Shown here: piece after piece, positions 43,974 through 52,418 of the stretch
Layout: each line of letters opens with the position of its first letter
How positions within the stretch are numbered: position 1 is the first letter of the stretch
NCBI RefSeq assembly: GCF_013408565.1
Contig: NZ_JACBZX010000001.1
Span: 992,001 to 1,056,000 of the forward strand
DNA length: 64,000 nucleotides
Source: Janibacter alkaliphilus
GTDB lineage: Bacteria > Actinomycetota > Actinomycetes > Actinomycetales > Dermatophilaceae
Direction: 5' to 3'
Notes under the pieces: generated by a model
Seen by the model: the letters and a program-made list of their open reading frames with translations, nothing else
Databases searched by the model: none
Told to the model about the DNA's origin: nothing
Made by a program: the position numbers and the translations under genes

Positions 43974-44581
43974 GGCAGGTCACCCCGCTCCCGGAGCTGG
44001 CCGATCGCGCGGCTGGCGGTGGCCCGCACGGTGCTGACCGCGATGCCGAGGGTGTCGGCGATCTCGGCGTCGTCCAGGTCCTCGAAGTAGCGCAGCACGA
44101 GGATGGTCCGCATCCGCTCGGACAGGGTCCCCAGCAGCTGCCAGAGCGCGTCGTCGCTGGCCACCCGGGACGAGTGGTCCTGGGTGACCCGGCTCTCGAC
44201 CGGCATCTCCTGCGGGTCGGTCGGCCGCTCCCCGTGCCACCGGCGCCGACGCGAGGAGGTGTACCGGTTCGTCATCATCGTGCGGACGTAGGCGTACGGG
44301 TGGTCGGAGGCGCTGACCCGGTCCCACTTGCGGTGGACGTCGGCGAAGGTCTCCTGGAAGAGGTCCTCGGCGTCCGCGGTCTGGCCGGTGACGAGGTAGG
44401 CGTAGCGCATCAGCGACTCGCCCCGCTCGCCGACGAACTCCTCGAAGGTGAGTGCCTCGGCGGCCGCCTGCTCCTGGACCAGGGGCTCCGTCGCCGCTCC
44501 GGCGGGCTGCTGCGCGCGCGATCGGGGACGCCACATGGCGGCAGGAAACCCGCCGGGGCGCTCGCCAACCATCGTCGTCAC
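43970..44581 (-). CDS. SigE-family (ECF-type) RNA polymerase sigma factor
   Basis: A 203-residue sigma-70 protein with region 2 (LMRYAYLVTGQTADAEDLFQETFADVHRKWDRV) and region 4 (LLGTLSERMRTILVLRYFEDLDDAEIADTLGIAVSTVRATASRAI), the arrangement of the actinobacterial SigE-type ECF group. Region 3 is absent. The first 45 residues are an unconserved extension; GTG at 44581 or ATG at 44572 are both possible behind GAGGAG. It forms an operon with the membrane protein that follows. Confidence 0.9.
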   Translation of the reverse strand: MTTMVGERPGGFPAAMWRPRSRAQQPAGAATEPLVQEQAAAEALTFEEFVGERGESLMRYAYLVTGQTADAEDLFQETFADVHRKWDRVSASDHPYAYVRTMMTNRYTSSRRRRWHGERPTDPQEMPVESRVTQDHSSRVASDDALWQLLGTLSERMRTILVLRYFEDLDDAEIADTLGIAVSTVRATASRAIGQLRERGDLP

Positions 44582-44810
44582 ATCTCCTCGACGCCCTGGG
44601 GGGCGTCATCCGCTGCGTCCGCACCGGGACGCGCCAGCACGGAACGGCACGAAGGGACTGACGCGACACCCTGTCGCGCTCCGTCCCGCGATTGTGCCTA
44701 GCGACCCCCTCGACGACAAGGCACTCACAGGGTAGTCCTCCGCACCGTCACCCCACCGTTGCCGTCACGGCTGCAAGACGCCTGGGAGCAGGCCCGATGA
44801 GCGTGTCCCG

Positions 44811-44829
44811 ATCTATCGGCCCGATACAT
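44811..44829. promoter_or_regulatory. candidate PadR operator upstream of padR-ino1
   Basis: The 381-bp gap between the sigma-factor gene and padR contains TATCGG-C-CCGATA (44814-44826), a perfect inverted repeat that extends as AT..AT to 19 bp with one mismatched pair. ATACAT-like half-sites are common in PadR operators. Further down (44875-44950) lies a run of imperfect CAGGCAGAC/GAACC repeats of no known role. No gene is visible in the gap. Confidence 0.5.
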
Positions 44830-44962
44830 CTGCGCTACGGTAGGTGGGGTCGGACCACGGCCTTCGAGGGCCGACAGGCCAGGCAGACCGAACCAGGCAA
44901 CCGACCAGGCAGACGAACCGGCAGATCAGCCGGGCAGACGAGAACCAGGGAACGAGGGACGC

Positions 44963-45601
44963 GTGCGTCGACGGCAGATGCTCGAGTTCGCCGTGCTCGG
45001 GCTGCTCCACGAGGCGCCGATGCACGGCTACGAGCTGCGCCGCCGGCTCAACGGCAGCCTCGGCGCCTTCCGCGCGCTGAGCTTCGGCACCCTCTACCCG
45101 GCGCTGCGGCGCCTGCTCGACCAGGGCTGGATCGTCGAGGACACCGCCCGGCCCGGGCCCGCCGGTCGCCGGCCGCGGATCACCTACGCGCTCACCGACG
45201 CCGGCCGGTCCCGCTTCGCCGAGGTCGCCCAGGACAGCGACCCCAGCTCCTGGGAGGACGAGGGCTTCGACGTCCGGGTCGCCTTCTTCGCCCGGACCGA
45301 GCAGACCGTCCGGCTGCGGATCCTGCAGGGACGCCGGGCGCGGCTCGAGGAGCGCCTGGCGGCGATGCGCGAGCACGGGCGACGCGGCGACGAGCGGGCC
45401 GACACCTGGACCGCCGCGCTGCAGCGGCACGGCGAGGAGACCATCGAGCGCGAGATGCGCTGGCTCGACGAGCTCGTCGCCGCCGAGCAGCGCGCCCCCG
45501 CGCCCCGCCCCGGCAGCCTGGCCGACCCCAACCACCCCGCCTTCAACCCCGGGCCGGTCACCGGTCGGCCCACCACCCCATCCAAGGAGAACCCCTCATG
45601 A
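44963..45601 (+). CDS. PadR family transcriptional regulator
   Basis: A 212-residue protein. N-terminal winged helix: [51 protein letters not shown], the classic PadR signature with G-x-L-Y-P-x-L-x-R-L. The C-terminal half is helical and used for dimerisation. The gene overlaps ino1 by ATGA. The PadR-ino1 pair is conserved in actinobacteria (Rv0047c-Rv0046c in M. tuberculosis), so it probably controls inositol and mycothiol supply by sensing a metabolite. Confidence 0.93.
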   Translation: MRRRQMLEFAVLGLLHEAPMHGYELRRRLNGSLGAFRALSFGTLYPALRRLLDQGWIVEDTARPGPAGRRPRITYALTDAGRSRFAEVAQDSDPSSWEDEGFDVRVAFFARTEQTVRLRILQGRRARLEERLAAMREHGRRGDERADTWTAALQRHGEETIEREMRWLDELVAAEQRAPAPRPGSLADPNHPAFNPGPVTGRPTTPSKENPS

Positions 45602-46689
45602 GCCCGATCCGCGTCGCCGTCGTCGGCGTCGGCAACTGCGCCAGCTCGCTCGTCCAGGGCGTCGAGTACTACAAGGACGCCGACCCGGCGACCACGGTCC
45701 CGGGCCTGATGCACGTGGTCTTCGGGGACTACCACGTCCGGGACGTGGAGTTCGTGGCCGCCTTCGACGTCGACGACAAGAAGGTGGGCAAGGACCTCGC
45801 CGAGTCGATCAACGCCAGCGAGAACAACACGATCCGGATCGCCGAGGTGCCCACCACCGGGGTGACGGTGCAGCGCGGGCACACCCTCGACGGGCTCGGC
45901 AAGTACTACCGCCAGACCATCGACGAGTCCGCCGCCGAGCCGGTCGACGTCGTCCAGGCGCTGCGCGAGGCCGAGGTCGACGTGCTCGTCTCCTACCTCC
46001 CGGTGGGCTCGGAGGAGGCGGACAAGTTCTACGCGCAGTGCGCCATCGACGCCGGCGTCGCCTTCGTCAACGCCCTGCCGGTCTTCATCGCCTCCGACCC
46101 GGAGTGGTCGGCGAGGTTCGAGGCGGCCGGGGTGCCGATCATCGGTGACGACATCAAGAGCCAGGTCGGCGCGACCATCACCCACCGGGTCATGGCCAAG
46201 CTCTTCGAGGACCGGGGCGTGGCGCTGGACCGCACCTACCAGCTCAACGTCGGCGGCAACATGGACTTCAAGAACATGCTCGAGCGCGAGCGGCTGGAGT
46301 CGAAGAAGGTCAGCAAGACCCAGGCGGTGACCTCCAACCTCGAGGGCGAGCTCGCCGGCACGGTGGACGACCGCAACGTGCACATCGGTCCGTCTGACTA
46401 CGTGGCCTGGCTGGATGACCGGAAGTGGGCCTACGTCCGGCTGGAGGGGCGCGCCTTCGGCGACGTGCCGCTGAACCTGGAGTACAAGCTCGAGGTCTGG
46501 GACTCCCCGAACAGCGCCGGCATCATCATCGACGCCATCCGGGCCGCCAAGATCGCCAAGGACCGCGGCGTCGGCGGCGCCCTGCTCTCGGCGAGCTCCT
46601 ACCTCATGAAGTCCCCGCCGGAGCAGCGCGAGGACACCGCCGGCCGGGCGCGCCTGGAGGCCTTCATCGCTGGTACCGAGGAGCGCTGA
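45598..46689 (+). CDS. ino1: inositol-3-phosphate synthase
   Basis: 363 residues, the length of the short actinobacterial enzyme. [21 protein letters not shown] is the NAD-binding loop, followed by [36 protein letters not shown] and [12 protein letters not shown], which line the active site. It converts glucose-6-phosphate to L-myo-inositol-1-phosphate, the precursor of phosphatidylinositol and mycothiol. It is translated by overlap with padR. The 3' end, encoding GTEER-stop, is echoed in the tandem repeat downstream. Confidence 0.97.
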   Translation: MSPIRVAVVGVGNCASSLVQGVEYYKDADPATTVPGLMHVVFGDYHVRDVEFVAAFDVDDKKVGKDLAESINASENNTIRIAEVPTTGVTVQRGHTLDGLGKYYRQTIDESAAEPVDVVQALREAEVDVLVSYLPVGSEEADKFYAQCAIDAGVAFVNALPVFIASDPEWSARFEAAGVPIIGDDIKSQVGATITHRVMAKLFEDRGVALDRTYQLNVGGNMDFKNMLERERLESKKVSKTQAVTSNLEGELAGTVDDRNVHIGPSDYVAWLDDRKWAYVRLEGRAFGDVPLNLEYKLEVWDSPNSAGIIIDAIRAAKIAKDRGVGGALLSASSYLMKSPPEQREDTAGRARLEAFIAGTEER

Positions 46690-46749
46690 CCGGAGCGGAG
46701 GAGGGTGGTCGGCGACGAAGGAGCCGCCCGCCCGGGGGAGCGCAGGGAA

Positions 46750-46849
46750 GCCTCCTCCATCCGGCACCGAGGAGCGCTGAGACGCCTCCTCCATCCGGCA
46801 CCGAGGAGCGCTGAGACGCCTCCTCCATCCGGCACCGAGGAGCACTGAC
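46750..46849. repeat. three tandem 34-bp copies derived from the ino1 3' end
   Basis: Units begin at 46750, 46784 and 46818 (GCCTCCTCCATCCGGCACCG, then AGGAGCGCTGAGAC). The third is slightly diverged. The part GGCACCGAGGAGCGCTGA nearly matches the final codons and stop of ino1 at 46672-46689, so each unit carries the sequence of Gly-Thr-Glu-Glu-Arg-stop. The repeats fill most of the gap to the biotinyl-carrier gene. Confidence 0.85.
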
Positions 46850-46876
46850 CGCAGCCCCCGGGATAGATTGTGTGCC

Positions 46877-47092
46877 ATGGGTCACATGGTCGAGTCCGAG
46901 CTCGTCGCCAACGTCATCGCCGTGCAGGTCGAGGCGGGGGCGAAGATCAGCGCCGGCGACGAGCTGGTGCTGCTGGAGTCGATGAAGATGGAGATCCCGG
47001 TCGTCGCCGAGAGCGACGGCACGGTCCGCGAGGTCAAGGTCACCGTCGGCGACGTCGTCCAGGACGGCGAGATCCTGCTGGTCATCGACTGA
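46877..47092 (+). CDS. biotin/lipoyl carrier protein
   Basis: 71 residues forming one biotinyl domain with the attachment lysine in LESMKMEIPV. This is the short stand-alone BCCP-like protein common in actinobacteria. It would be biotinylated and serve a carboxylase encoded elsewhere. TAGATT (46864-46869) ends seven bases before the ATG at 46877, and no ribosome binding site exists, so the transcript is probably leaderless. A second Met lies three codons downstream. Confidence 0.88.
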   Translation: MGHMVESELVANVIAVQVEAGAKISAGDELVLLESMKMEIPVVAESDGTVREVKVTVGDVVQDGEILLVID

Positions 47093-47152
47093 GCACCCGG
47101 CGGGCGTTCGCCGGGGCCGAGCCCCCACCCCGCACGATCCCTCCACGCACGA

Positions 47153-47191
47153 CGAAGGGCGGGCCCGGGATGATCCCGGACCCGCCCTTCG
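47153..47191. terminator. bidirectional hairpin terminator
   Basis: CGAAGGGCGGG (47153-47163) pairs with CCCGCCCTTCG (47181-47191), with an inner CCGGGAT/ATCCCGG stem. It lies between the convergent carrier gene (ends 47092) and the WXG100 gene (ends 47211). Confidence 0.85.
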
Positions 47192-47210
47192 CGGTGTCGC
47201 TGCGGTGCCC

Positions 47211-47483
47211 TCAGGCGCCGGAGGCGTTGTCCTGCTGGTCGGCCTGCTGGACGGCCGTCTTGGCGTAGGCGGTCAGCGCGTCCTGCGCCTGCGCCAGGGC
47301 CTTGGCAGCCTCCTGCCAGGACTCACCGAAGGCCTCCGAGTCCGGGCCCAGCCAGTTCTCGGCCAGGGTGCCCTGCTGGGTGGTGCCGTTGGCCTGCACC
47401 TCGCCGATCCGGCCGGCCTGCGTCGTCAGCTGGCCGGCGACCTCGCGGACGCGACCGGTGTCCATTCCCTCGTTCAGTGCCAT
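47211..47483 (-). CDS. WXG100 family protein 2
   Basis: 90 residues, all helical. The turn reads ENWLGPDSEAFGESW, the W-x-G motif of WXG100 (ESAT-6-like) proteins, with helical segments on either side. Such proteins are small secreted substrates of type VII systems, usually as dimers. No signal peptide is present. It follows the first WXG100 gene after 53 bp and is the last gene of the secretion locus. Confidence 0.9.
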   Translation of the reverse strand: MALNEGMDTGRVREVAGQLTTQAGRIGEVQANGTTQQGTLAENWLGPDSEAFGESWQEAAKALAQAQDALTAYAKTAVQQADQQDNASGA

Positions 47484-47536
47484 GATCTCTCTCCTCTAGG
47501 TCTCGTGGTTCGTGATGCGGTGCGCGGTGACCGAGC

Positions 47537-47809
47537 TCAGGCGCTCGAGGTCTCGCGCTGCTGGTTGATGTCGCTCTGCAGCTGGCCCACGAGCTCCTGG
47601 ATGAGACCCTTGATCTTCTCCAGTGCCGGGCGGTGGGTGCCCTCCCACTCCGAGACGAACTTGTCCGAGTCCGCGCCGTTCCAGGCCTCGTTGGCGGCCT
47701 GCACCTGGGTGTTGGTGTCGCTGACGATGGTGCTGATCTCCTCGATGAGGTTCTCCCACTTCGGGAGCTCGCCGTTCACGACGTCGAGGTTCATTCCGAG
47801 CCAAGCCAT
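47537..47809 (-). CDS. WXG100 family protein 1
   Basis: 90 residues with the turn NEAWNGADSDKFVSEW (W-x-G motif) between two helices. AGGAGG stands five bases before the ATG at 47809; the N-terminus MAWLGMNLDVV has a second Met five codons later. A likely partner or co-substrate of the neighbouring WXG100 protein, forming a heterodimer that docks on the FtsK/EssC-type ATPase encoded upstream. No C-terminal Y-x-x-x-[DE] secretion motif is obvious in either protein. Confidence 0.9.
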   Translation of the reverse strand: MAWLGMNLDVVNGELPKWENLIEEISTIVSDTNTQVQAANEAWNGADSDKFVSEWEGTHRPALEKIKGLIQELVGQLQSDINQQRETSSA

Positions 47810-47879
47810 GATGTCCTCCTGCTCTGGTACTGCTGACGTTGTCCTGCGTTCCTGCGAGCGATTCCTCCGCCCGACTGAT

Positions 47880-47983
47880 GACAACACTATGGAATCGCGC
47901 CACCGAGGGGAATGGGGAGAACTCCCCATCGCCCTCCCCATCCACGGGGAGCACCAGATCCGTTGTCGCACAAGGAATCTGGA
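47880..47983 (-). promoter_or_regulatory. hairpins and promoter-like sequence before the WXG100 pair
   Basis: The 208-bp gap between the translocase stop and the first WXG100 gene contains ATGGGGAG-AA-CTCCCCAT (47912-47929), CTCCCC/GGGGAG (47934-47951) and a longer CCAGAT/ATCTGG stem (about 47954-47982). On the minus strand CATAGT near 47890 could be a -10 box. This suggests separate or boosted expression of the WXG100 pair. Confidence 0.4.
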
Positions 47984-48017
47984 TCGTGATCGAGGAGTGG
48001 ACGACAGCCCTCTCCCC

Positions 48018-51000
48018 TCAGGCACGGACCTCCTCGGGGAGGGCGACCTGGACGATCTCGGCCTTGCCGCGGCGCACCAGCACCCCGCGCCCCTCGGGCA
48101 TCTGCACCCGGGCCAGCGGCGGGAAGGTGGTCTTGAAGATCATCGACGCCTCGGAGCCGTCGGGGGCCAGGGCGATGCCGCTACGGCTGCTCTTGAGCAG
48201 CCCCTGCAGGCCCATGCTCGTGGTCAGCGCCTGCGGGTCGGCCTCGCCGATCACCACGTGGTCGTTGTCCACCAGCGGCTTGACCGCGTCCTGCAGCGGC
48301 GTCTGGTGCGGCGCCACGGCGAGGTCGTCGACCTTCTCCAGGACGAGCACGATCATCCCGGAGGTCTCGTCCTCGGCCTTGGCCTTCAGCTCCACGCACA
48401 GCTCCTTGATCGCCTCCTCGCGGGTGGCGGTGGCCTCGAACTCCGGCATGTCCAGCAGCTCGGAGCTGCGCCGCAGGGTGATGAGGTAGCAGTGCGCGTC
48501 CGACTTCCAGCGCTTGATCGCCCGCACCATGCCGGCGACCGCGGTGGTCCGCCCGCTGCCCGGCGGGCCGGTGACGACGAAGCCGCCCTTCGGGTCGAGG
48601 GCCACCGGCGCCAGCTCGTCGGAGTTCATCGCGACCACCGGCAGGCCACCCACCTCGGCCGGCAGGCTCTGCGCCGGCACCTTCTCCGGCAGCGCGGCGA
48701 TCTCGGCCGCCGGGCTCGCCCCGGAGCGCCCCATCGCCTCGGCGAAGCCGTGCAGCATCCGGGACTGCTCGGAGGCGTCCTGGGTGCCGCCGAGCACGGC
48801 CACCTGCACCTCGCGCTTCTTGAAGATGCCGCGCCCGGGCGGCGAGTCGCCGCTGAGCACGTCGGTGGGCACCCCGAGGAAGGCGTAGTCGTCCTCGGTG
48901 GCCATCCGCAGCACGAAACGGGACTGCACCGAGCTGCCCATGGCCACCGGCAGGCCGTTGCGGGCGTCCACCGAGAGCACGAAGTGCACCCCGACCGGAC
49001 GGCCGTCGCCGAGCAGCGCGGTGAAGGCGTCCAGCCAGCGCATCAGCGCACCGGTCGACTCGTAGGCGCTGCGGAAGGCGGTCAGCCCGTCGACGAGCAC
49101 GAAGATCCGCGGCTCGTCCCGGTTGCCGGAGAGCTTGCGGTAGGCGGTGATCGTCGTGGCGTTGGCCCGGGAGTAGCGCACCGCCCGCTCGTCGATGATC
49201 TCCCGCAGCCTGGTCAGCAGCCGCTTGACCCGCTCCTCGTCCTGCCCGGAGATGATGCTGCCGACGTGCGGCAGCTCCTCGAGCATGCTCAGGCCGCGGT
49301 TGCCGAAGTCGAGGCCGTAGACGTGGCAGGGCCCGCCGCGGACGGTGAAGCCGGCCGCGGTGGCGATGGTGCGCAGGAAGGCGCTCTTGCCGGAGCCGGA
49401 GGCCCCGTAGACGGCCAGGTTGCCCTCGGCGTCCGGGCGGAAGGAGATCGTCGGCTGGGCCTGCAGGTCCGGGTTGTCGGCCACCCCGAGGACCAGCTCG
49501 TCGTCGCGCCGGTCGGTGGGCAGCGCGGCCAGGTCGTAGACGTCCTCGAGCTCGGGCAGCCACGGCTTGCGCGGGATCGGGATGTCCGCGGTCTCGCGGG
49601 CCCGCTCGACGCTCTCGACGACCCGCTGGATGTCCGTCGGGCCGAGGTCCTCGTCGTCGTCCACCGAGGGAGCCGCGGGCAGCTCCCAGCGCACCGGGGC
49701 GCCGAAGGAGAGGGTCTCGACGAGCATGTCCGGCGGGGGCGGGGTGTCGCTGGTCCAGCCGCCGGCGTAGCCGGTCTGGAAGGGCACCAGCCGACCCGGC
49801 CCCGACTTCGCCATCGCCCGTCCCGGCAGCCCGGGGTCGAAGTAGGCCGCCTCGGCGGTGCCGAGGACGTCGGTGGAGTCGTCGGTGTCGGCCATCCGCA
49901 GCGCCATCCGCAGGTTGGTGTTGGCCCGCAGGTTGTCCTTGATGACGCCGGCCGGTCGCTGGGTGGCCAGGATGAGGTGGATGCCGAGGGATCGTCCGCG
50001 CTGGGCGATGTTGACCACGCCGTCGACGAAGTCGGGCACCTCCTGGACCAGGGCGGCGAACTCGTCGACGATGATGATCAGGCTCGGCGGGGCCTCGACC
50101 TCGCCGCGGCGCTCCAGCTCGACGAGGTCCTTGGCCTTGAAGCGGGCCAGCAGGTGCTCGCGGTAGTGCAGCTCGGCCGAGAGCGAGGCCAGCGCCCGGC
50201 GGACCAGGTGCTGGCTGAGGTCGGTGACCATGCCGACGGTGTGCGGCAGGTTGACGCAGTCCCGGAAGGCCGACCCACCCTTGTAGTCGACGAGCAGGAA
50301 GGTCACCCGCTGCGGGCTGTGCGCGGTGGCCATGCCGAGGATCCACGCCTGCAGCAGCTCCGACTTGCCGGCGCCGGTGGTGCCGCCGACGAGGGCGTGC
50401 GGGCCGTCGCTGCGCAGGTCGACGCTGTAGGTGCCCAGCGCCGACTGGCCCAGCACCGCGCGCAGGGTGCCCGGCTTACGGTTCGGGGTGCCCGGGGCGT
50501 GCGGCCCGGTGAGGATCGAGCGGTTCTCGTTCCAGCGCTCGATGACGGCCATCTGCGAGCTGGCGATCTCCGGACCGGTCAGGGCGAGGAAGGACACCGC
50601 CCGGGGGATGTCCGAGTCGTCCTCGTTGAGCGCGCCGGAGTCGACGATCGGGGAGAGCCGGCGGGCCACCTCGACCGCGTGCTCCAGGGGGAGCAGGTCG
50701 GCCTGGACCTCGGCCGCCACCTGGGCCGGGCCGACCCAGCCCACCTTGCAGGTGCCGTCCTCGGCGACCTCGACGAAGGTGCGGCAGGCGGCCGGCAGCT
50801 GCTCGACCACCGGGGCGACCCAGATGACCACGACCCGCTGCTTCCAGCCGTGCTCGGCCAGCTGCACCAGGCGGGCCCGGTCCACCGGTGCGTCGTTCTC
50901 GATGAGCACGACGATGGCCGGGCCGGTCGGGGCGTCCCGCTCGCTGCCCTTGGCGAGGAGGTCCTCCAGCTGCTCCATGATCGCCGAGCAGCCCGGGCCG

Positions 51001-52418
51001 GAGCTCGCGGTGTGCTGCACGTCCAGCGGGCTCTGCGGGGAGGAGGTGTGCGGCGCCCACTTCAGCCAGTCCCAGTCGCGGGCCGAGCTCGTCGACGCCA
51101 GCGCGCAGACCATCACCTCGGCCGGGGAGTGCGCCGAGATCGTCTGCACCACCAGGGAGCGGGCCAGGCCGAGCGCGGCCTCGCGCTGACCGGCCACCCC
51201 GACGGCGCCGTCCAGCAGCGGCAGCCCGGTGACCGGGACGTCGGCGACGACCCCGAGGCCCTGCATGAGCTTGGAGACCTCCAGCCAGGCCTCGGCCCGG
51301 CTGCGGCCCATCTTCGGCAGCTTGATCTCGCTGCGGCTGGGCCGCACCCCGAGCCCCAGCCGGTACTCCAGGAAGCCCGGCTCGCCGGGGCGACGGGTCC
51401 ACATCAGCGGGTGGTGCCGGGCGACCGCCTGGGACAGCTCGGCGACCGCCGGGTGCTCCTGCCGGCGCACGTCGTGCTCCCGGTCCAGCTCCACCTCGAT
51501 GTCCTCGACGAGGTAGGCGACGTCCTCGCGGAAGTCCTCCATCGCCTCCTCGAAGTCGAGCCGGACGCGGCGCTTGGACTCCCACGCATTGGCCAGCATC
51601 ATCATCGGCATCATGAGCATGAACATGATGGTGAAGCGGCTGCGGGTGATGGCGAAGAGCGTCGCGCCCATGAAGACCGGCACGAGCATCATCGCCAGCG
51701 GGATCCGCTGCGGCTTGCCCCGCTCGGGCAGGTCCGGCACCTCGAAGGTGAGCCCCTGGTAGATCGGCGCGATCCGCGGCGACCGGGAGAAGGAGACGTC
51801 CCCGGAGGGCCCGGCGGTGACCCCGGCCGCCTTCGTCTGGGTGCTGATCTCGAAGGTGGAGTCGCCGACGGTGAAGGTGTCACCCTCCCGCAGGATCGCC
51901 CGGTCGACCCGCTCCTCGCCGACCACCACCCCGTTGGAGGAGCCGAGGTCGGTGACCTCGACGACGTCGGCGACGAGCAGCTTGGCGTGCCGCCGCGACA
52001 CCGAGGCGTCGTTCACCCCGACCTCGCAGCTGCGGCCCCGGCCGACGTGCGCGGTGCCGCGCTGCAGCGGGAACTCCCGGCCGGTGTCCGGGCCGGCGAT
52101 GACGGTCGCGGTGGCCACCGGGGCCCCGCTGTCCTGGTAGCCGGACGAGCGCCGGGTCAGCCCAAGGTGCACCCCGGAGCGCAGCCCGGACTCCTGGACG
52201 GTGGTGTGCGGGTCGACCGCCCGGTTGCCCTCGTCGACGAGGGTGAGGGTGTGCTCGCCGAGGTCGTCGCGCTCGAGGTAGCCGCCGTTCTTCTGCCGCT
52301 CGGGGTCCGAGCGCACCAGGTGCTCGGCGAGGTCGCCCACGGTGGTGCGGCCGTCGACGGTGGCGACGAGGTCGGACTCCTTGTCGTTCGACCCGCGCAG
52401 GGTGAACATCAGCTTCAT
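48018..52418 (-). CDS. type VII secretion FtsK/SpoIIIE-type ATPase (EssC/EccC-like) with N-terminal FHA domain
   Basis: 1466 residues. The N-terminus is a beta-rich FHA/ubiquitin-like segment (1-90) and a clear FHA domain (about 105-185: VGRGRSCEVGVNDASVSRRHAKLL, DLGSSNGVVVG). Two membrane helices follow near 230-270, then three ATPase domains with Walker A GGTTGAGKSE (about 681), GASGSGKSAF (about 1008) and GPPGSGRTTA (about 1288, Lys replaced by Arg). IIVDEFAAL is Walker B of domain 1. This is the motor and substrate-recognition subunit of type VII secretion. FHA at the N-terminus is typical of EssC rather than mycobacterial EccC. The ATG overlaps the transglutaminase-like gene by four bases. 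Confidence 0.94.
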   Translation of the reverse strand: MKLMFTLRGSNDKESDLVATVDGRTTVGDLAEHLVRSDPERQKNGGYLERDDLGEHTLTLVDEGNRAVDPHTTVQESGLRSGVHLGLTRRSSGYQDSGAPVATATVIAGPDTGREFPLQRGTAHVGRGRSCEVGVNDASVSRRHAKLLVADVVEVTDLGSSNGVVVGEERVDRAILREGDTFTVGDSTFEISTQTKAAGVTAGPSGDVSFSRSPRIAPIYQGLTFEVPDLPERGKPQRIPLAMMLVPVFMGATLFAITRSRFTIMFMLMMPMMMLANAWESKRRVRLDFEEAMEDFREDVAYLVEDIEVELDREHDVRRQEHPAVAELSQAVARHHPLMWTRRPGEPGFLEYRLGLGVRPSRSEIKLPKMGRSRAEAWLEVSKLMQGLGVVADVPVTGLPLLDGAVGVAGQREAALGLARSLVVQTISAHSPAEVMVCALASTSSARDWDWLKWAPHTSSPQSPLDVQHTASSGPGCSAIMEQLEDLLAKGSERDAPTGPAIVVLIENDAPVDRARLVQLAEHGWKQRVVVIWVAPVVEQLPAACRTFVEVAEDGTCKVGWVGPAQVAAEVQADLLPLEHAVEVARRLSPIVDSGALNEDDSDIPRAVSFLALTGPEIASSQMAVIERWNENRSILTGPHAPGTPNRKPGTLRAVLGQSALGTYSVDLRSDGPHALVGGTTGAGKSELLQAWILGMATAHSPQRVTFLLVDYKGGSAFRDCVNLPHTVGMVTDLSQHLVRRALASLSAELHYREHLLARFKAKDLVELERRGEVEAPPSLIIIVDEFAALVQEVPDFVDGVVNIAQRGRSLGIHLILATQRPAGVIKDNLRANTNLRMALRMADTDDSTDVLGTAEAAYFDPGLPGRAMAKSGPGRLVPFQTGYAGGWTSDTPPPPDMLVETLSFGAPVRWELPAAPSVDDDEDLGPTDIQRVVESVERARETADIPIPRKPWLPELEDVYDLAALPTDRRDDELVLGVADNPDLQAQPTISFRPDAEGNLAVYGASGSGKSAFLRTIATAAGFTVRGGPCHVYGLDFGNRGLSMLEELPHVGSIISGQDEERVKRLLTRLREIIDERAVRYSRANATTITAYRKLSGNRDEPRIFVLVDGLTAFRSAYESTGALMRWLDAFTALLGDGRPVGVHFVLSVDARNGLPVAMGSSVQSRFVLRMATEDDYAFLGVPTDVLSGDSPPGRGIFKKREVQVAVLGGTQDASEQSRMLHGFAEAMGRSGASPAAEIAALPEKVPAQSLPAEVGGLPVVAMNSDELAPVALDPKGGFVVTGPPGSGRTTAVAGMVRAIKRWKSDAHCYLITLRRSSELLDMPEFEATATREEAIKELCVELKAKAEDETSGMIVLVLEKVDDLAVAPHQTPLQDAVKPLVDNDHVVIGEADPQALTTSMGLQGLLKSSRSGIALAPDGSEASMIFKTTFPPLARVQMPEGRGVLVRRGKAEIVQVALPEEVRA

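Noticed and set aside
44582..44962. Small RNA or riboswitch in the padR leader
   Set aside because: Imperfect CAGGCAGAC repeats are present, but no riboswitch consensus or stable paired structure could be recognised by eye.
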